From IMG/VR virus record IMGVR_UViG_3300035698_007269, positions 1 through 32,713 of that record: a stretch of 32,713 nucleotides of DNA. One strand, given 5' to 3'. Shown piece by piece: positions 22,345 through 28,348 of this stretch. A model generated the notes under the pieces. That model saw only the letters and a program-made list of their open reading frames with translations, had not been told where the DNA came from and did no database searches. Within the stretch, counting starts at the first letter, position 1. Each line of letters begins with the position of its first letter. The position numbers were made by a program, and so were the translations under genes. The stretch comes from a virus.

Positions 22345-22548
22345 ATGAAATTCGATGAATATTGTAAAAAAAACAATATTAACTTGTTATTAGACGATAA
22401 AAGATTTTTAAAAAGGCATCTTAAAATGATTTCTAAGGCGTCCAGGAAGGACGTAGTAAGACGTTATGTTGATATATGGGTAAAGACCAGGGGTAGTGAC
22501 AATGAAAAGCGTAGAGAAGCTAATATTTGGCTTAGGTCAATTTTTTAG
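22345..22548 (+). CDS. small basic protein, unknown (67 aa)
   Basis: ATG 22345 is preferred; a TTG at 22333 in the same frame has no ribosome site. The product is helical and basic, with DKRFLKRHLKMISKASRKDV, RRYVDIWVK and a C-terminal KRREANIWLRSIF. The final (R)REAN.WLR pattern recurs in small phage/prophage proteins I remember beside replication genes. It stands alone on the plus strand between the candidate origin and the convergent small-gene operon, with its own extended -10 promoter. It could be a DNA-binding replication accessory protein, but this is a guess from charge and place. Confidence 0.55.
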   Translation: MKFDEYCKKNNINLLLDDKRFLKRHLKMISKASRKDVVRRYVDIWVKTRGSDNEKRREANIWLRSIF

Positions 22549-22599
22549 CAAGGGGCTTAATATGCTGTGAGCTTGCATTTTTTATCGTTGCCCACAGAG

Positions 22600-22608
22600 T
22601 TATGCACA
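22600..22608 (+). promoter_or_regulatory. DnaA box
   Basis: TTATGCACA matches the bacterial DnaA consensus TTATNCACA at every position. It lies in the short gap between two convergent genes, about 400 bp from the iteron-like cluster. Confidence 0.5.
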
Positions 22609-22625
22609 GATTTTGGGGATAGATT

Positions 22626-22856
22626 TCAATGGACGGTGCAATCATCGGTTTTTTGTAAAATGTGAAGGCTGACACCTTCATCACATGTTTCAATTTTAAC
22701 TTTGTATTCTACTCCGTAACATTGACCCAGGCGGTTAAAAACAGCTTCTAGTAAATCGTAGTTAACAATATCGCTAATAGCACGCAAGGCTATAAATGAT
22801 GCTTGATTAATAATTTCATTTTTGTCGCCTAGCATGTCTTCTAGCAGGTCTATCAT
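22626..22856 (-). CDS. last gene of the leftward small-gene operon, unknown (76 aa)
   Basis: The product is helical in its first 45 residues (IDLLEDMLGDKNEIINQASF) with a beta C-terminus (VEYKVKIETC). Its ATG follows the upstream stop directly. No family is recognised. It is likely an early host-takeover or accessory protein by position. No terminator hairpin is seen between its stop and the DnaA box. Confidence 0.55.
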   Translation of the reverse strand: MIDLLEDMLGDKNEIINQASFIALRAISDIVNYDLLEAVFNRLGQCYGVEYKVKIETCDEGVSLHILQKTDDCTVH

Positions 22857-23057
22857 TCATTTAAAAAGCCTCACTATAACAATTACCCCAAGAATCGCAC
22901 ACCCAACAAAAATGCCAACCTGCTCCAATGCACCGACAAAATCATCAATTCTTTTTTGGTGGTAATCTTCCTGGGCTTTATCCAAGCACTTAATCATGGT
23001 TTGCGTTGTATCTTGCCGTTTGCATTTTTCTATCATTAGGTTGTATTCTTCAATCAT
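22857..23057 (-). CDS. small protein with C-terminal membrane span (66 aa)
   Basis: ATG 23057 is chosen (GGAAGA 7-12 nt upstream); an ATG at 23072 adds five residues and a longer overlap. Residues 1-45 are charged helix. The end is a transmembrane segment (QVGIFVGCAILGVIVIV) followed by RLFK, giving a tail-anchored topology with the soluble part probably in the cytoplasm. A small anchored protein with a charged helix could be a spanin-like, antiholin-like or host-inhibition protein. None of these is shown. Confidence 0.55.
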   Translation of the reverse strand: MIEEYNLMIEKCKRQDTTQTMIKCLDKAQEDYHQKRIDDFVGALEQVGIFVGCAILGVIVIVRLFK

Positions 23058-23247
23058 TGTGTAATCTTCCAAAGTTTATTTCATGTAACTTGATGGATGG
23101 GTTAACTTTAAGTGCCCAGGTAAAAACTTCCTGCATTGTATCTGTTGAATTAAATACTCTTGTTGCAAACCCATCCTTGTATGTATCAATACCTGTTTGC
23201 GTTGTAAAAGGAACATTTACAACTATATCGTCTTTTTGACTTGTCAT
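23050..23247 (-). CDS. small unknown early protein (65 aa)
   Basis: Beta-rich start (DDIVVNVPFTTQTG) and a helix (TDTMQEVFTWALKV). The start overlaps the upstream micro-gene's stop as ATGA, and its end overlaps the next gene by 8 nt. Unrecognised. The dense coupling with its neighbours argues that it is translated. Confidence 0.5.
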   Translation of the reverse strand: MTSQKDDIVVNVPFTTQTGIDTYKDGFATRVFNSTDTMQEVFTWALKVNPSIKLHEINFGRLHND

Positions 23248-23363
23248 CTTAAAATATCCATAGTTAAATCATCTTTTTGACCTTCCCAATACTCAATACA
23301 TTTTTCAATCAAATCGCTTTTGTTTTTAAAAACGCAATTCAAAGGGATATCAGTAACTTTCAT
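23244..23363 (-). CDS. 39-aa micro-protein, unknown
   Basis: It begins MKVTDIPLNCVFKNKSDLIE, then KCIEYWEGQKDDLTMDILR. ATGA overlaps occur at both ends, with the genes at 23360-23488 and 23050-23247, which is the main evidence that it is real. Soluble and charged; no family recognised. Confidence 0.5.
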   Translation of the reverse strand: MKVTDIPLNCVFKNKSDLIEKCIEYWEGQKDDLTMDILR

Positions 23364-23488
23364 TCATCGGTTTTTACCTCTTTATAAAGCGTGCCAGTAA
23401 CAGCACGCAAAATTATCTCACTCACAAACAACAACGGAAACCACATTATCGCTTGCACCAATAAGCACCTTTTTAATATTTTAATCAT
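23360..23488 (-). CDS. 42-aa small membrane protein
   Basis: A basic N-terminus (MIKILKR) is followed by a membrane span (CLLVQAIMWFPLLFVSEIIL) and a polar tail ending KEVKTDE. ATGA overlaps at both ends. A single-span peptide of this kind could be a holin-like or membrane-remodelling factor. The early leftward location makes a late lysis role less likely. Confidence 0.5.
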   Translation of the reverse strand: MIKILKRCLLVQAIMWFPLLFVSEIILRAVTGTLYKEVKTDE

Positions 23489-23964
23489 AACCTTTCAGCC
23501 AGTACCGCCATTACATCAGTAACATGCATATTAAAATTAGCGTTTGTATTAGTATTATCAAGCGTGTGATATTCCCATCCTGTTATATCTTTTCTCATAT
23601 GCGTTAAAATCTCTTTAAATGTCATGTTTTGTGGGTGCTCTTTTAAAAACAAGTCAAGTACCAGCTTTTCACTTAATGTTAGCCCGTTGCTTTCTTTGTA
23701 TAATTCATCCAGATTGCTTCCGTCCAAAGTGTCTTTAGTTTCAATTTGACTATAAAAACGGTTTCTTTCGGGGTATTCATGTATAAACTTTAAAAGTGTT
23801 TTAAAATCTTTTAGGTATACTTCGATATCGTGGTTCATATTAAATACATGAATCCACGGCATTTCTGCACTATAAAGCCGCATGTCGTAATCACCCACAA
23901 AAAACCGATCAATTGTCTCTTTTTGGTTGTTTGTTAAATTGTTGTACTCTCTTAATAAATTCAT
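23485..23964 (-). CDS. unknown early protein (159 aa)
   Basis: The largest product of the small-gene operon. Mostly helical, acidic and soluble, with LTLSEKLVLDLFLKEHPQN followed by TFKEILTHMRKDI in the second half, which could be a winged-helix-like or simple helical domain. The N-terminal half has NNLTNNQKETIDRFFVGDYD. No catalytic motif is seen. Coupled by ATGA overlaps on both sides. Confidence 0.6.
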   Translation of the reverse strand: MNLLREYNNLTNNQKETIDRFFVGDYDMRLYSAEMPWIHVFNMNHDIEVYLKDFKTLLKFIHEYPERNRFYSQIETKDTLDGSNLDELYKESNGLTLSEKLVLDLFLKEHPQNMTFKEILTHMRKDITGWEYHTLDNTNTNANFNMHVTDVMAVLAERL

Positions 23965-24251
23965 TCTTTCCCCCTTTTTAACCAGTTATTATAATTTTCA
24001 ACACTACCCCATGCGATGCTTGGAATGTTGTTGTAACAATGCGCAATAAGTGCAAACATATTCTGTGTATTAAAAGCGTCCGCACGTCCGAACGCTTCCT
24101 TCAAATTGTTGGTCAATACCGCCTCTAGGAACCACCCTGGCGGCATTTGGTGGTAAATGTAATTGTTGAGCGCGTTCATTGTATGTTCTGGTACGCGCTG
24201 TGCTTTGTTTTGTTCTTCAGCTTTCATAAGCTCGACTAGTTCTTGATTCAT
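23961..24251 (-). CDS. small conserved-type phage protein (96 aa)
   Basis: The core, MPPGWFLEAVLTNNLKEAFG followed by RADAFNTQNMFALI and IAWGS, resembles a small protein family I have seen in many phages of Pseudomonadota ('y.PpG.FL.AvL.NDL..A..rAD..N...l..i'). Function unknown to me. All-helical, soluble. ATGA overlaps with both neighbours. Confidence 0.6.
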   Translation of the reverse strand: MNQELVELMKAEEQNKAQRVPEHTMNALNNYIYHQMPPGWFLEAVLTNNLKEAFGRADAFNTQNMFALIAHCYNNIPSIAWGSVENYNNWLKRGKE

Positions 24252-24472
24252 GAATCACCTAGTAAAAATTGTTTAGTTTGCGCGTCATTGCTTACCTGGC
24301 AATGGTTGCGTGTATCTTCTAGCTTAGTTTTAGCAAACCTTAGTGCTGCTGTTAGTTCTCTAACCATGGTTTCTAAGTCTGTCGAGTTGTTAACTACGCG
24401 AACCAGGTTCTTTGTCTCCCAGCTGAACGAATCGTCTTTGCATATATAATTAAACATTTCAATATGTTTCAT
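24248..24472 (-). CDS. unknown early protein (74 aa)
   Basis: It begins MKHIEMFNYICKDDSFSWET, and a central coiled helix (TMVRELTAALRFAKTKLEDT) is visible. Ribosome site AAGGGG lies inside the preceding 17-codon frame. ATGA overlap with the following gene. No family recognised. Confidence 0.5.
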   Translation of the reverse strand: MKHIEMFNYICKDDSFSWETKNLVRVVNNSTDLETMVRELTAALRFAKTKLEDTRNHCQVSNDAQTKQFLLGDS

Positions 24473-24522
24473 TGTGTAACCCCTTCAAAATGCTCGCTGT
24501 ATAGTGTCATTGCTGTATTCAT
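24469..24522 (-). CDS. 17-codon micro-ORF or leader peptide
   Basis: It encodes MNTAMTLYSEHFEGVTQ. It has a good ribosome site (GAGGGG, 6 nt spacer) and its stop overlaps the next ATG as ATGA. It may be a coupling leader for the 74-aa gene rather than a functional protein. Confidence 0.3.
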   Translation of the reverse strand: MNTAMTLYSEHFEGVTQ

Positions 24523-24525
24523 GTT

Positions 24526-24627
24526 CTACCCCTCGTTATTGTCGTTTTCTTCTCTTTCTTGCTCGCGCAACTCTTCAAGTTCACGCAAGCGCCATTTTAT
24601 TTCGTCCTCGTCTCCGAAATATTCCAT
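24526..24627 (-). CDS. 33-aa highly charged micro-protein
   Basis: It starts MEYFGDEDEIKWRLRELEEL and ends in an acidic tail (EENDNNEG). Almost entirely charged and predicted as one helix; more Glu/Asp than Lys/Arg. It lies 5 nt after the upstream gene. Small acidic early proteins can mimic DNA, but that is speculation. Confidence 0.35.
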   Translation of the reverse strand: MEYFGDEDEIKWRLRELEELREQEREENDNNEG

Positions 24628-24632
24628 TTTTT

Positions 24633-24893
24633 TTACTCGTCAAACTGTCGCTGTGACTCAACCGGATATCTCGATATATTATCCGCGCGTAACATTGCAT
24701 TTGATAACGTTGCAAACTGCCCGAATTCATCGCCCTGGTCATTAGATACAAAATAAATCATGATATTAAACGTTCTATCATAGGGAATGCTCAACAAACT
24801 AATGTATACATTCTTGCTACGGTGAACCTCGCCAACGTCCGGCGCGTCATCTTCAACTAGCCTGTATTCTTGACCGTATCTGTCTTTTTCCAT
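24633..24893 (-). CDS. first gene of the leftward small-gene operon, unknown (86 aa)
   Basis: A soluble, acidic beta/alpha protein with NVYISLLSIPYDRTFNIMIY and GDEFGQFATLSNAM. SD AGGGG lies before the ATG. It stands directly downstream of a TTGACA/TATACT promoter covered by two operator-like palindromes, so it should be among the earliest expressed and most tightly regulated genes. No family recognised. Confidence 0.55.
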   Translation of the reverse strand: MEKDRYGQEYRLVEDDAPDVGEVHRSKNVYISLLSIPYDRTFNIMIYFVSNDQGDEFGQFATLSNAMLRADNISRYPVESQRQFDE

Positions 24894-24924
24894 TTTTAAC
24901 CCCTTATTGCGTTAACTTGGAAAC

Positions 24925-24952
24925 AGTATATCAAATGCTTGAAATATGTCAA
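24925..24952 (-). promoter_or_regulatory. leftward early promoter
   Basis: On the minus strand TTGACA (24952-24947) and TATACT (24930-24925) are 16 bp apart. One operator palindrome lies in the spacer and the other covers the -35. Confidence 0.75.
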
Positions 24953-24960
24953 ACGTTTGA
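24931..24960. promoter_or_regulatory. tandem operator palindromes
   Basis: TCAAATGCTTGA (24931-24942) and the perfect palindrome TCAAACGTTTGA (24949-24960) have centres 18 bp apart. The second shares TCAAACGTTT with 19399-19408. Position over both opposed promoters fits a repressor or Cro-type dimer site. Confidence 0.65.
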
Positions 24961-24966
24961 TATACT
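24939..24966 (+). promoter_or_regulatory. rightward promoter of the packaging/head operon
   Basis: TTGAAA (24939-24944) and TATACT (24961-24966) are 16 bp apart. It overlaps the leftward promoter almost completely, so the two are probably mutually exclusive. About 65 nt before the ATG at 25032. Confidence 0.6.
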
Positions 24967-25031
24967 TTTTTTTTATGTATTTTGTGCTATTATTTAGTTA
25001 ACTATTTATATATATATAAAGGGGCTTCACA

Positions 25032-25214
25032 ATGGATGCTAAACAATACGATAAAGCTTATGACAGAGGTATGGACAAAGGACTAGCCGAAGGTCATTAT
25101 CAAGCTGATAGCATGATGAGAGAGATGAACAAGCGTGGCAATAAGATGGATTCTTGTAAATCTCATGTTGGAGCTGGTAAAGCTTATGGCGGAAAAGCTG
25201 GGTTGAAGAAGTAA
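25032..25214 (+). CDS. small basic protein before terminase, unknown (60 aa)
   Basis: A Lys/Gly-rich product (DKAYDRGMDKGLAEGHYQA, then a C-terminal GKAYGGKAGLKK) with AAGGGG 8 nt before its ATG. Its stop is 1 nt before the small-terminase ATG. Possibly a DNA- or RNA-binding accessory of packaging; no motif proves this. Confidence 0.55.
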   Translation: MDAKQYDKAYDRGMDKGLAEGHYQADSMMREMNKRGNKMDSCKSHVGAGKAYGGKAGLKK

Positions 25215-25215
25215 T

Positions 25216-25650
25216 ATGGCAGGCGGACGACCGACAATATATAGCGAGGAACTAGCCGTACGTATTTGCGAGCTTGTGGCTACGAGCAGTCTTGGGTTGA
25301 TCAAGCTTTGCGCTAAATATGACGAACTTCCCGTCAAAGATACGATCAATCAATGGCGTTATCGATACCCTGGATTTTCGGCCTTGTATGCAAAAGCAAA
25401 GTTAATTCAGGCTGACCGATTAGCTGAAGATATTCTTGATATAGCTGATGAAGCGCGCGGTGATATCAAACTCGATGATGATGGAAACGAGGTTTTGAAC
25501 TCTGAATTTGTCGCGCGTTCACGTTTGAAAATTGATACCCGAAAATGGCTTGCTGCTAAACTATTGCCCCGTCAATATGGCAATCATACAGAAGAAAACA
25601 AAAACGCTAGCGATTCTCTTGTTGAAAAGCTTATTGATAAGTTAAAATGA
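25216..25650 (+). CDS. terS: terminase small subunit
   Basis: The product is 144 residues. The start AGGRPTIYSEELAVRICEL is the typical small-terminase helix-turn-helix entry ('GRP..y....a..i...i..G.sl'). A DTINQWRYRYPGFSALYAKA segment follows, the recognition helix plus linker found in this family (W...PeF...Y..Ar). The C-terminal half is helical with RSRLKIDTRKWLAAKLLP, also typical (Rl..d.rkw.askl.P). TerS recognises the packaging site and recruits TerL. It is coupled to the next gene by ATGA. Confidence 0.85.
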   Translation: MAGGRPTIYSEELAVRICELVATSSLGLIKLCAKYDELPVKDTINQWRYRYPGFSALYAKAKLIQADRLAEDILDIADEARGDIKLDDDGNEVLNSEFVARSRLKIDTRKWLAAKLLPRQYGNHTEENKNASDSLVEKLIDKLK

Positions 25651-25823
25651 TAAGCAACGATCCTTTTTCAAAAATAAGCTTGCTGTTTGGTTGTGCTGTT
25701 GTGCCTTCAAATATCCCAACTTTTAAAGATATTAATACAATTGAATACGTTAATGGTAACGACAAACAACCAAAAGTTATAACTGAAACGGTGATGTTTC
25801 TTGAACAAAATGACAAACGATGA
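25647..25823 (+). CDS. 58-aa protein between terminase subunits
   Basis: ATG overlaps the TerS stop (ATGA) and the end overlaps the TerL start by 14 nt. It begins MISNDPFSKISLLFGCAV and ends LEQNDKR. No family recognised. It may couple translation of TerS and TerL; the compact arrangement argues that it is translated. Confidence 0.45.
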   Translation: MISNDPFSKISLLFGCAVVPSNIPTFKDINTIEYVNGNDKQPKVITETVMFLEQNDKR

Positions 25824-28311
25824 AAAAATAATACACGCATTAACTGACTTTCCAACGTTTGCGCATAACTTCTTAAACATTCGCACCAAATCAGGTGCTA
25901 TTAAACCATTCAATCTCACACGCGCCCAACAATATATACATGGACGCTTAGAAGCTCAAAAAAAAGAGGCTGGAAAGGTACGAGCTATTATATTAAAGGC
26001 TAGGCAGCTTGGTTGTTCTACGTTGATTCAGGGCCGTTTCTTTCACAAAGTAATCACACAGCGCGGTAAAAAAGCTTTCATTCTCACACATGAAGCCGAA
26101 GCCACCAAAAACTTGTTTGCAATGACTAAGCGTTATCATGACGGTTTGCCCGATGGCCTGGCACCTAAACCAGATGCGTCAAGCGCAAAAGAATTGAATT
26201 TTAGCTCGCTTGATTCAGGTTATGCGGTTGGCACGGCAGGCAATAAAGCCGTTGGCCGTTCTCAAACCATCCAGTTATTCCACGGTAGCGAGACAGCTTA
26301 TTGGCCCCATGCAGCCGAGCATAGCAAAGGGATAATGCAAGCGATATCAAATGAAGATGAAACAGAGATTATAATAGAATCCACAGCAAACGGGATTGGC
26401 AATTACTTTCATCAATTATGGTGTTCTGCATTAAGTGGAGAAAGCGAGTACCAGGCGATATTTGTTCCTTGGTACTGGCAAGATGAATACACGCATACTT
26501 ATAAAGATATAAAGCCACCGCCATTGTCGGACGATGAACAGCAATTGCTTGATAATTATGCGCATGATGGCATGACGCTTGAACATATTTATTGGCGCAG
26601 AATAAAGATACGTGAGTTTAGCAGTGACTATGAAGAGGGTGAGAAGCTTTTCAAGGTTGAATATCCCGTATCAGCACAAGAAGCTTTTAGAAACACAGTT
26701 GATGATACTTTCATTAACTCGAAGTATGTTGCTATTGCAAGGAAAAATAGCATTGATACGGATTCAGCTTTGATTATTGGTGTTGATCCAGCCATTGGCG
26801 AAAACGACCGCTGCGCGATTGTCCGAAGACGCGGACGCAAAGCATACAACATCGAAACGCTACGCAATCATAACACTATGCAGCTGGCAGGACGTTTGAA
26901 GCGCATTATTGAAACAGAAAAACCATACAGAGTATATATTGATTGTATTGGCATTGGTGCAGGAACTACCGACCGATTAATTGAAATGGGATACAGTGAA
27001 GTTATTGGCGTCAATGTTGCACGTAGCGCAAGCGACAAAGAGCTATATGGCAATCAGCGTGCAGAATATTGGCAACGCATGAAAGACTGGCTTATGCAGG
27101 AGATGGATGTTGATATACCGGACAGTGACGAACTAGAAGCAGATTTGTGTGGACTCGGTTACAAGCATAAAAGTAACGGACAATTGTTGATTGAAAGTAA
27201 AATTGATTTAAAAAAACGCGGCATGCCTTCACCTGATTGCTTTGTTGCAGGAACTTTAATTGATACTAAAAAAGGCAAAGTGGCAATTGAATTAATAAAA
27301 GCAGGTGATTATATTGCAACACCTTTTGGTTATCAAAAAGTAATTAAAAACTGGGAGTCATTTAGCAACAATATTACCACTCTTTCGTTATCCAATGGAA
27401 AAACATTAAAAGGCAAAGGAAGCCATAGAATATTTACATGGGACAAAGGCTGGGTTAACCTAGACGCTTTAAGCTTGTCTTTTAAGTTAGAGTTTAATTC
27501 ATGGTTAAAAAAAGCGAAGTGGAAGTTCCTAAGTTTATTTTATACAAGGGACAAAAGTTTAGACTTCAAACATCAGGTAGATATTATCAGTCAAACAAAA
27601 AAAATGCGCCCTACAGACTTCTTCACAGGAAAATTTGGTTCGACAATTTTGGTGAAATACCAAAAGGCTGTCACATTCACCACAAAAATGGTGACTGGAC
27701 TGATAATTCAATTGATAACCTTGAATGCATTGATGGCAAAAAACATATGCAAGAACATATGCGCAAACGAATGCAAGACCCATAATTTTACAAAAAAACA
27801 ATGGAGTCACAACAAAAAGCCATTATTGCAGCCGCAAAATGGCATAAAGACAAAACAGGAACAAAATTATTATCGAATATTGCAAAAAAAGGATGGCGAG
27901 ATAGGGAAAAATTGCCAGCAGGAAGGTGTGAAAGCTGTGGGAATGAGTTCAAATCAGTATTTGCCAATCGAAAATCAGTTAGATATTGCTCAAGAAAATG
28001 CAGCCTTAAAGGCGTTTATGCCAAACAAAAAACAAAAGAAAAAAACTGCGCTTGGTGCAATAAAAAGTTTATGGCCAATAAATACAGGGATGTTAAATGT
28101 TGCAATAAAACATGTTCAAACAGAAAGCGCGCCTATGACCAGCGTATACAATCTAACCCTTGAAAAAGAAAATGTTTATTACGCCAATGGGATTTTAGTT
28201 GCCAATTGCGCAGACGCTTTAATGTTGACGTTTTCAGGTGGTCAAACAGTTGCTATTGATGATAATTTTGCTACACCAATACCAGAGCGTTACAATTCTA
28301 TGTTTACTTGA
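25810..28311 (+). CDS. terL: terminase large subunit precursor containing an intein
   Basis: The 833-residue frame includes a 323-residue intein (477-799); the spliced protein would be 510 residues, normal for TerL. The ATPase part shows KARQLGCST (63-71, Walker A-like) and ETEIIIESTANG (Walker B/coupling region, about 185-196). The RNase H-like nuclease shows Asp326 in IIGVDPAIG, Asp378 in VYIDCIGIG and Asp476 in SPD. Asp476 is the last residue before the intein, and the C-extein continues with CADALMLTF. Splicing therefore decides whether the active site is complete. ATG 25810 is used; a TTG at 25801 is weaker. The portal gene follows. Confidence 0.9.
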   Translation: MTNDEKIIHALTDFPTFAHNFLNIRTKSGAIKPFNLTRAQQYIHGRLEAQKKEAGKVRAIILKARQLGCSTLIQGRFFHKVITQRGKKAFILTHEAEATKNLFAMTKRYHDGLPDGLAPKPDASSAKELNFSSLDSGYAVGTAGNKAVGRSQTIQLFHGSETAYWPHAAEHSKGIMQAISNEDETEIIIESTANGIGNYFHQLWCSALSGESEYQAIFVPWYWQDEYTHTYKDIKPPPLSDDEQQLLDNYAHDGMTLEHIYWRRIKIREFSSDYEEGEKLFKVEYPVSAQEAFRNTVDDTFINSKYVAIARKNSIDTDSALIIGVDPAIGENDRCAIVRRRGRKAYNIETLRNHNTMQLAGRLKRIIETEKPYRVYIDCIGIGAGTTDRLIEMGYSEVIGVNVARSASDKELYGNQRAEYWQRMKDWLMQEMDVDIPDSDELEADLCGLGYKHKSNGQLLIESKIDLKKRGMPSPDCFVAGTLIDTKKGKVAIELIKAGDYIATPFGYQKVIKNWESFSNNITTLSLSNGKTLKGKGSHRIFTWDKGWVNLDALSLSFKLEFNSWLKKAKWKFLSLFYTRDKSLDFKHQVDIISQTKKMRPTDFFTGKFGSTILVKYQKAVTFTTKMVTGLIIQLITLNALMAKNICKNICANECKTHNFTKKQWSHNKKPLLQPQNGIKTKQEQNYYRILQKKDGEIGKNCQQEGVKAVGMSSNQYLPIENQLDIAQENAALKAFMPNKKQKKKTALGAIKSLWPINTGMLNVAIKHVQTESAPMTSVYNLTLEKENVYYANGILVANCADALMLTFSGGQTVAIDDNFATPIPERYNSMFT
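27501..27785 (+). CDS. HNH homing endonuclease, N-terminal part, nested out of frame in the intein
   Basis: The product is 94 residues, in the frame -1 to TerL/intein. The HNH_3-type core is LLHRKIWFDNFGEIPKGCHI, then His60-His61-Lys-Asn63, then NSIDNLECI (about 69-77). Upstream in this frame are TAA codons at 27483 and 27495, so it starts at ATG 27501 (weak AGAG as ribosome site) or is entered by a -1 shift on the A-AAA-AAA run at 27507-27513. It ends in TAA at 27783, and the same frame continues after it with the C-terminal zinc-finger part. The role is expected to be homing of the intein by cleaving intein-free terL. Confidence 0.8.
   Translation: MVKKSEVEVPKFILYKGQKFRLQTSGRYYQSNKKNAPYRLLHRKIWFDNFGEIPKGCHIHHKNGDWTDNSIDNLECIDGKKHMQEHMRKRMQDP
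27507..27513 (+). promoter_or_regulatory. possible -1 ribosomal frameshift site
   Basis: In the intein frame the codons are TTA-AAA-AAA-GCG, so A-AAA-AAA is a canonical X-XXY-YYZ heptamer. A -1 slip leads from the intein N-half directly into the HNH frame at AGC (27513). It may instead be a homopolymer in which one A was lost. Confidence 0.4.
27801..28163 (+). CDS. homing endonuclease, C-terminal zinc-finger part, same frame after a TAA
   Basis: The product is 120 residues, with its own ATG 15 nt after the TAA. An AAAKWHKDKTG...GWRDREK segment precedes two Cys4 zinc-ribbon motifs: Cys43/Cys46/Cys63/Cys67 and Cys83/Cys86/Cys100 or 101/Cys105. In phage HNH_3 endonucleases these follow the HNH core in one chain, so the two frames are halves of one gene. 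The TAA could be read through, the protein could work in two pieces, or the gene could be newly inactivated. The last codons overlap intein block F in the other frame. Confidence 0.65.
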   Translation: MESQQKAIIAAAKWHKDKTGTKLLSNIAKKGWRDREKLPAGRCESCGNEFKSVFANRKSVRYCSRKCSLKGVYAKQKTKEKNCAWCNKKFMANKYRDVKCCNKTCSNRKRAYDQRIQSNP

Positions 28312-28348
28312 TAATATAGCTAAATAGTTGATACAAGGATTTTATATC

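Larger units (their letters stand above)
27238..28206 (+). mobile_element. intein inserted at the TerL nuclease site
   Basis: It begins with Cys (27238-27240) in CFVAGTLIDTKKGKVAIELI (block A). Block B is at GKGSHRIFTWDKGWV, and the C-terminus is VYNLTLEKENVYYANGILV-AN before the +1 Cys (28207-28209). Between about 27500 and 28090 the intein frame gives no recognisable domain, because the same DNA codes for a homing endonuclease in another frame. Atypical features are KGSH instead of TxxH in block B, and Ala rather than His before the terminal Asn. The frame stays open throughout, so a full precursor can be made. Confidence 0.85.
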
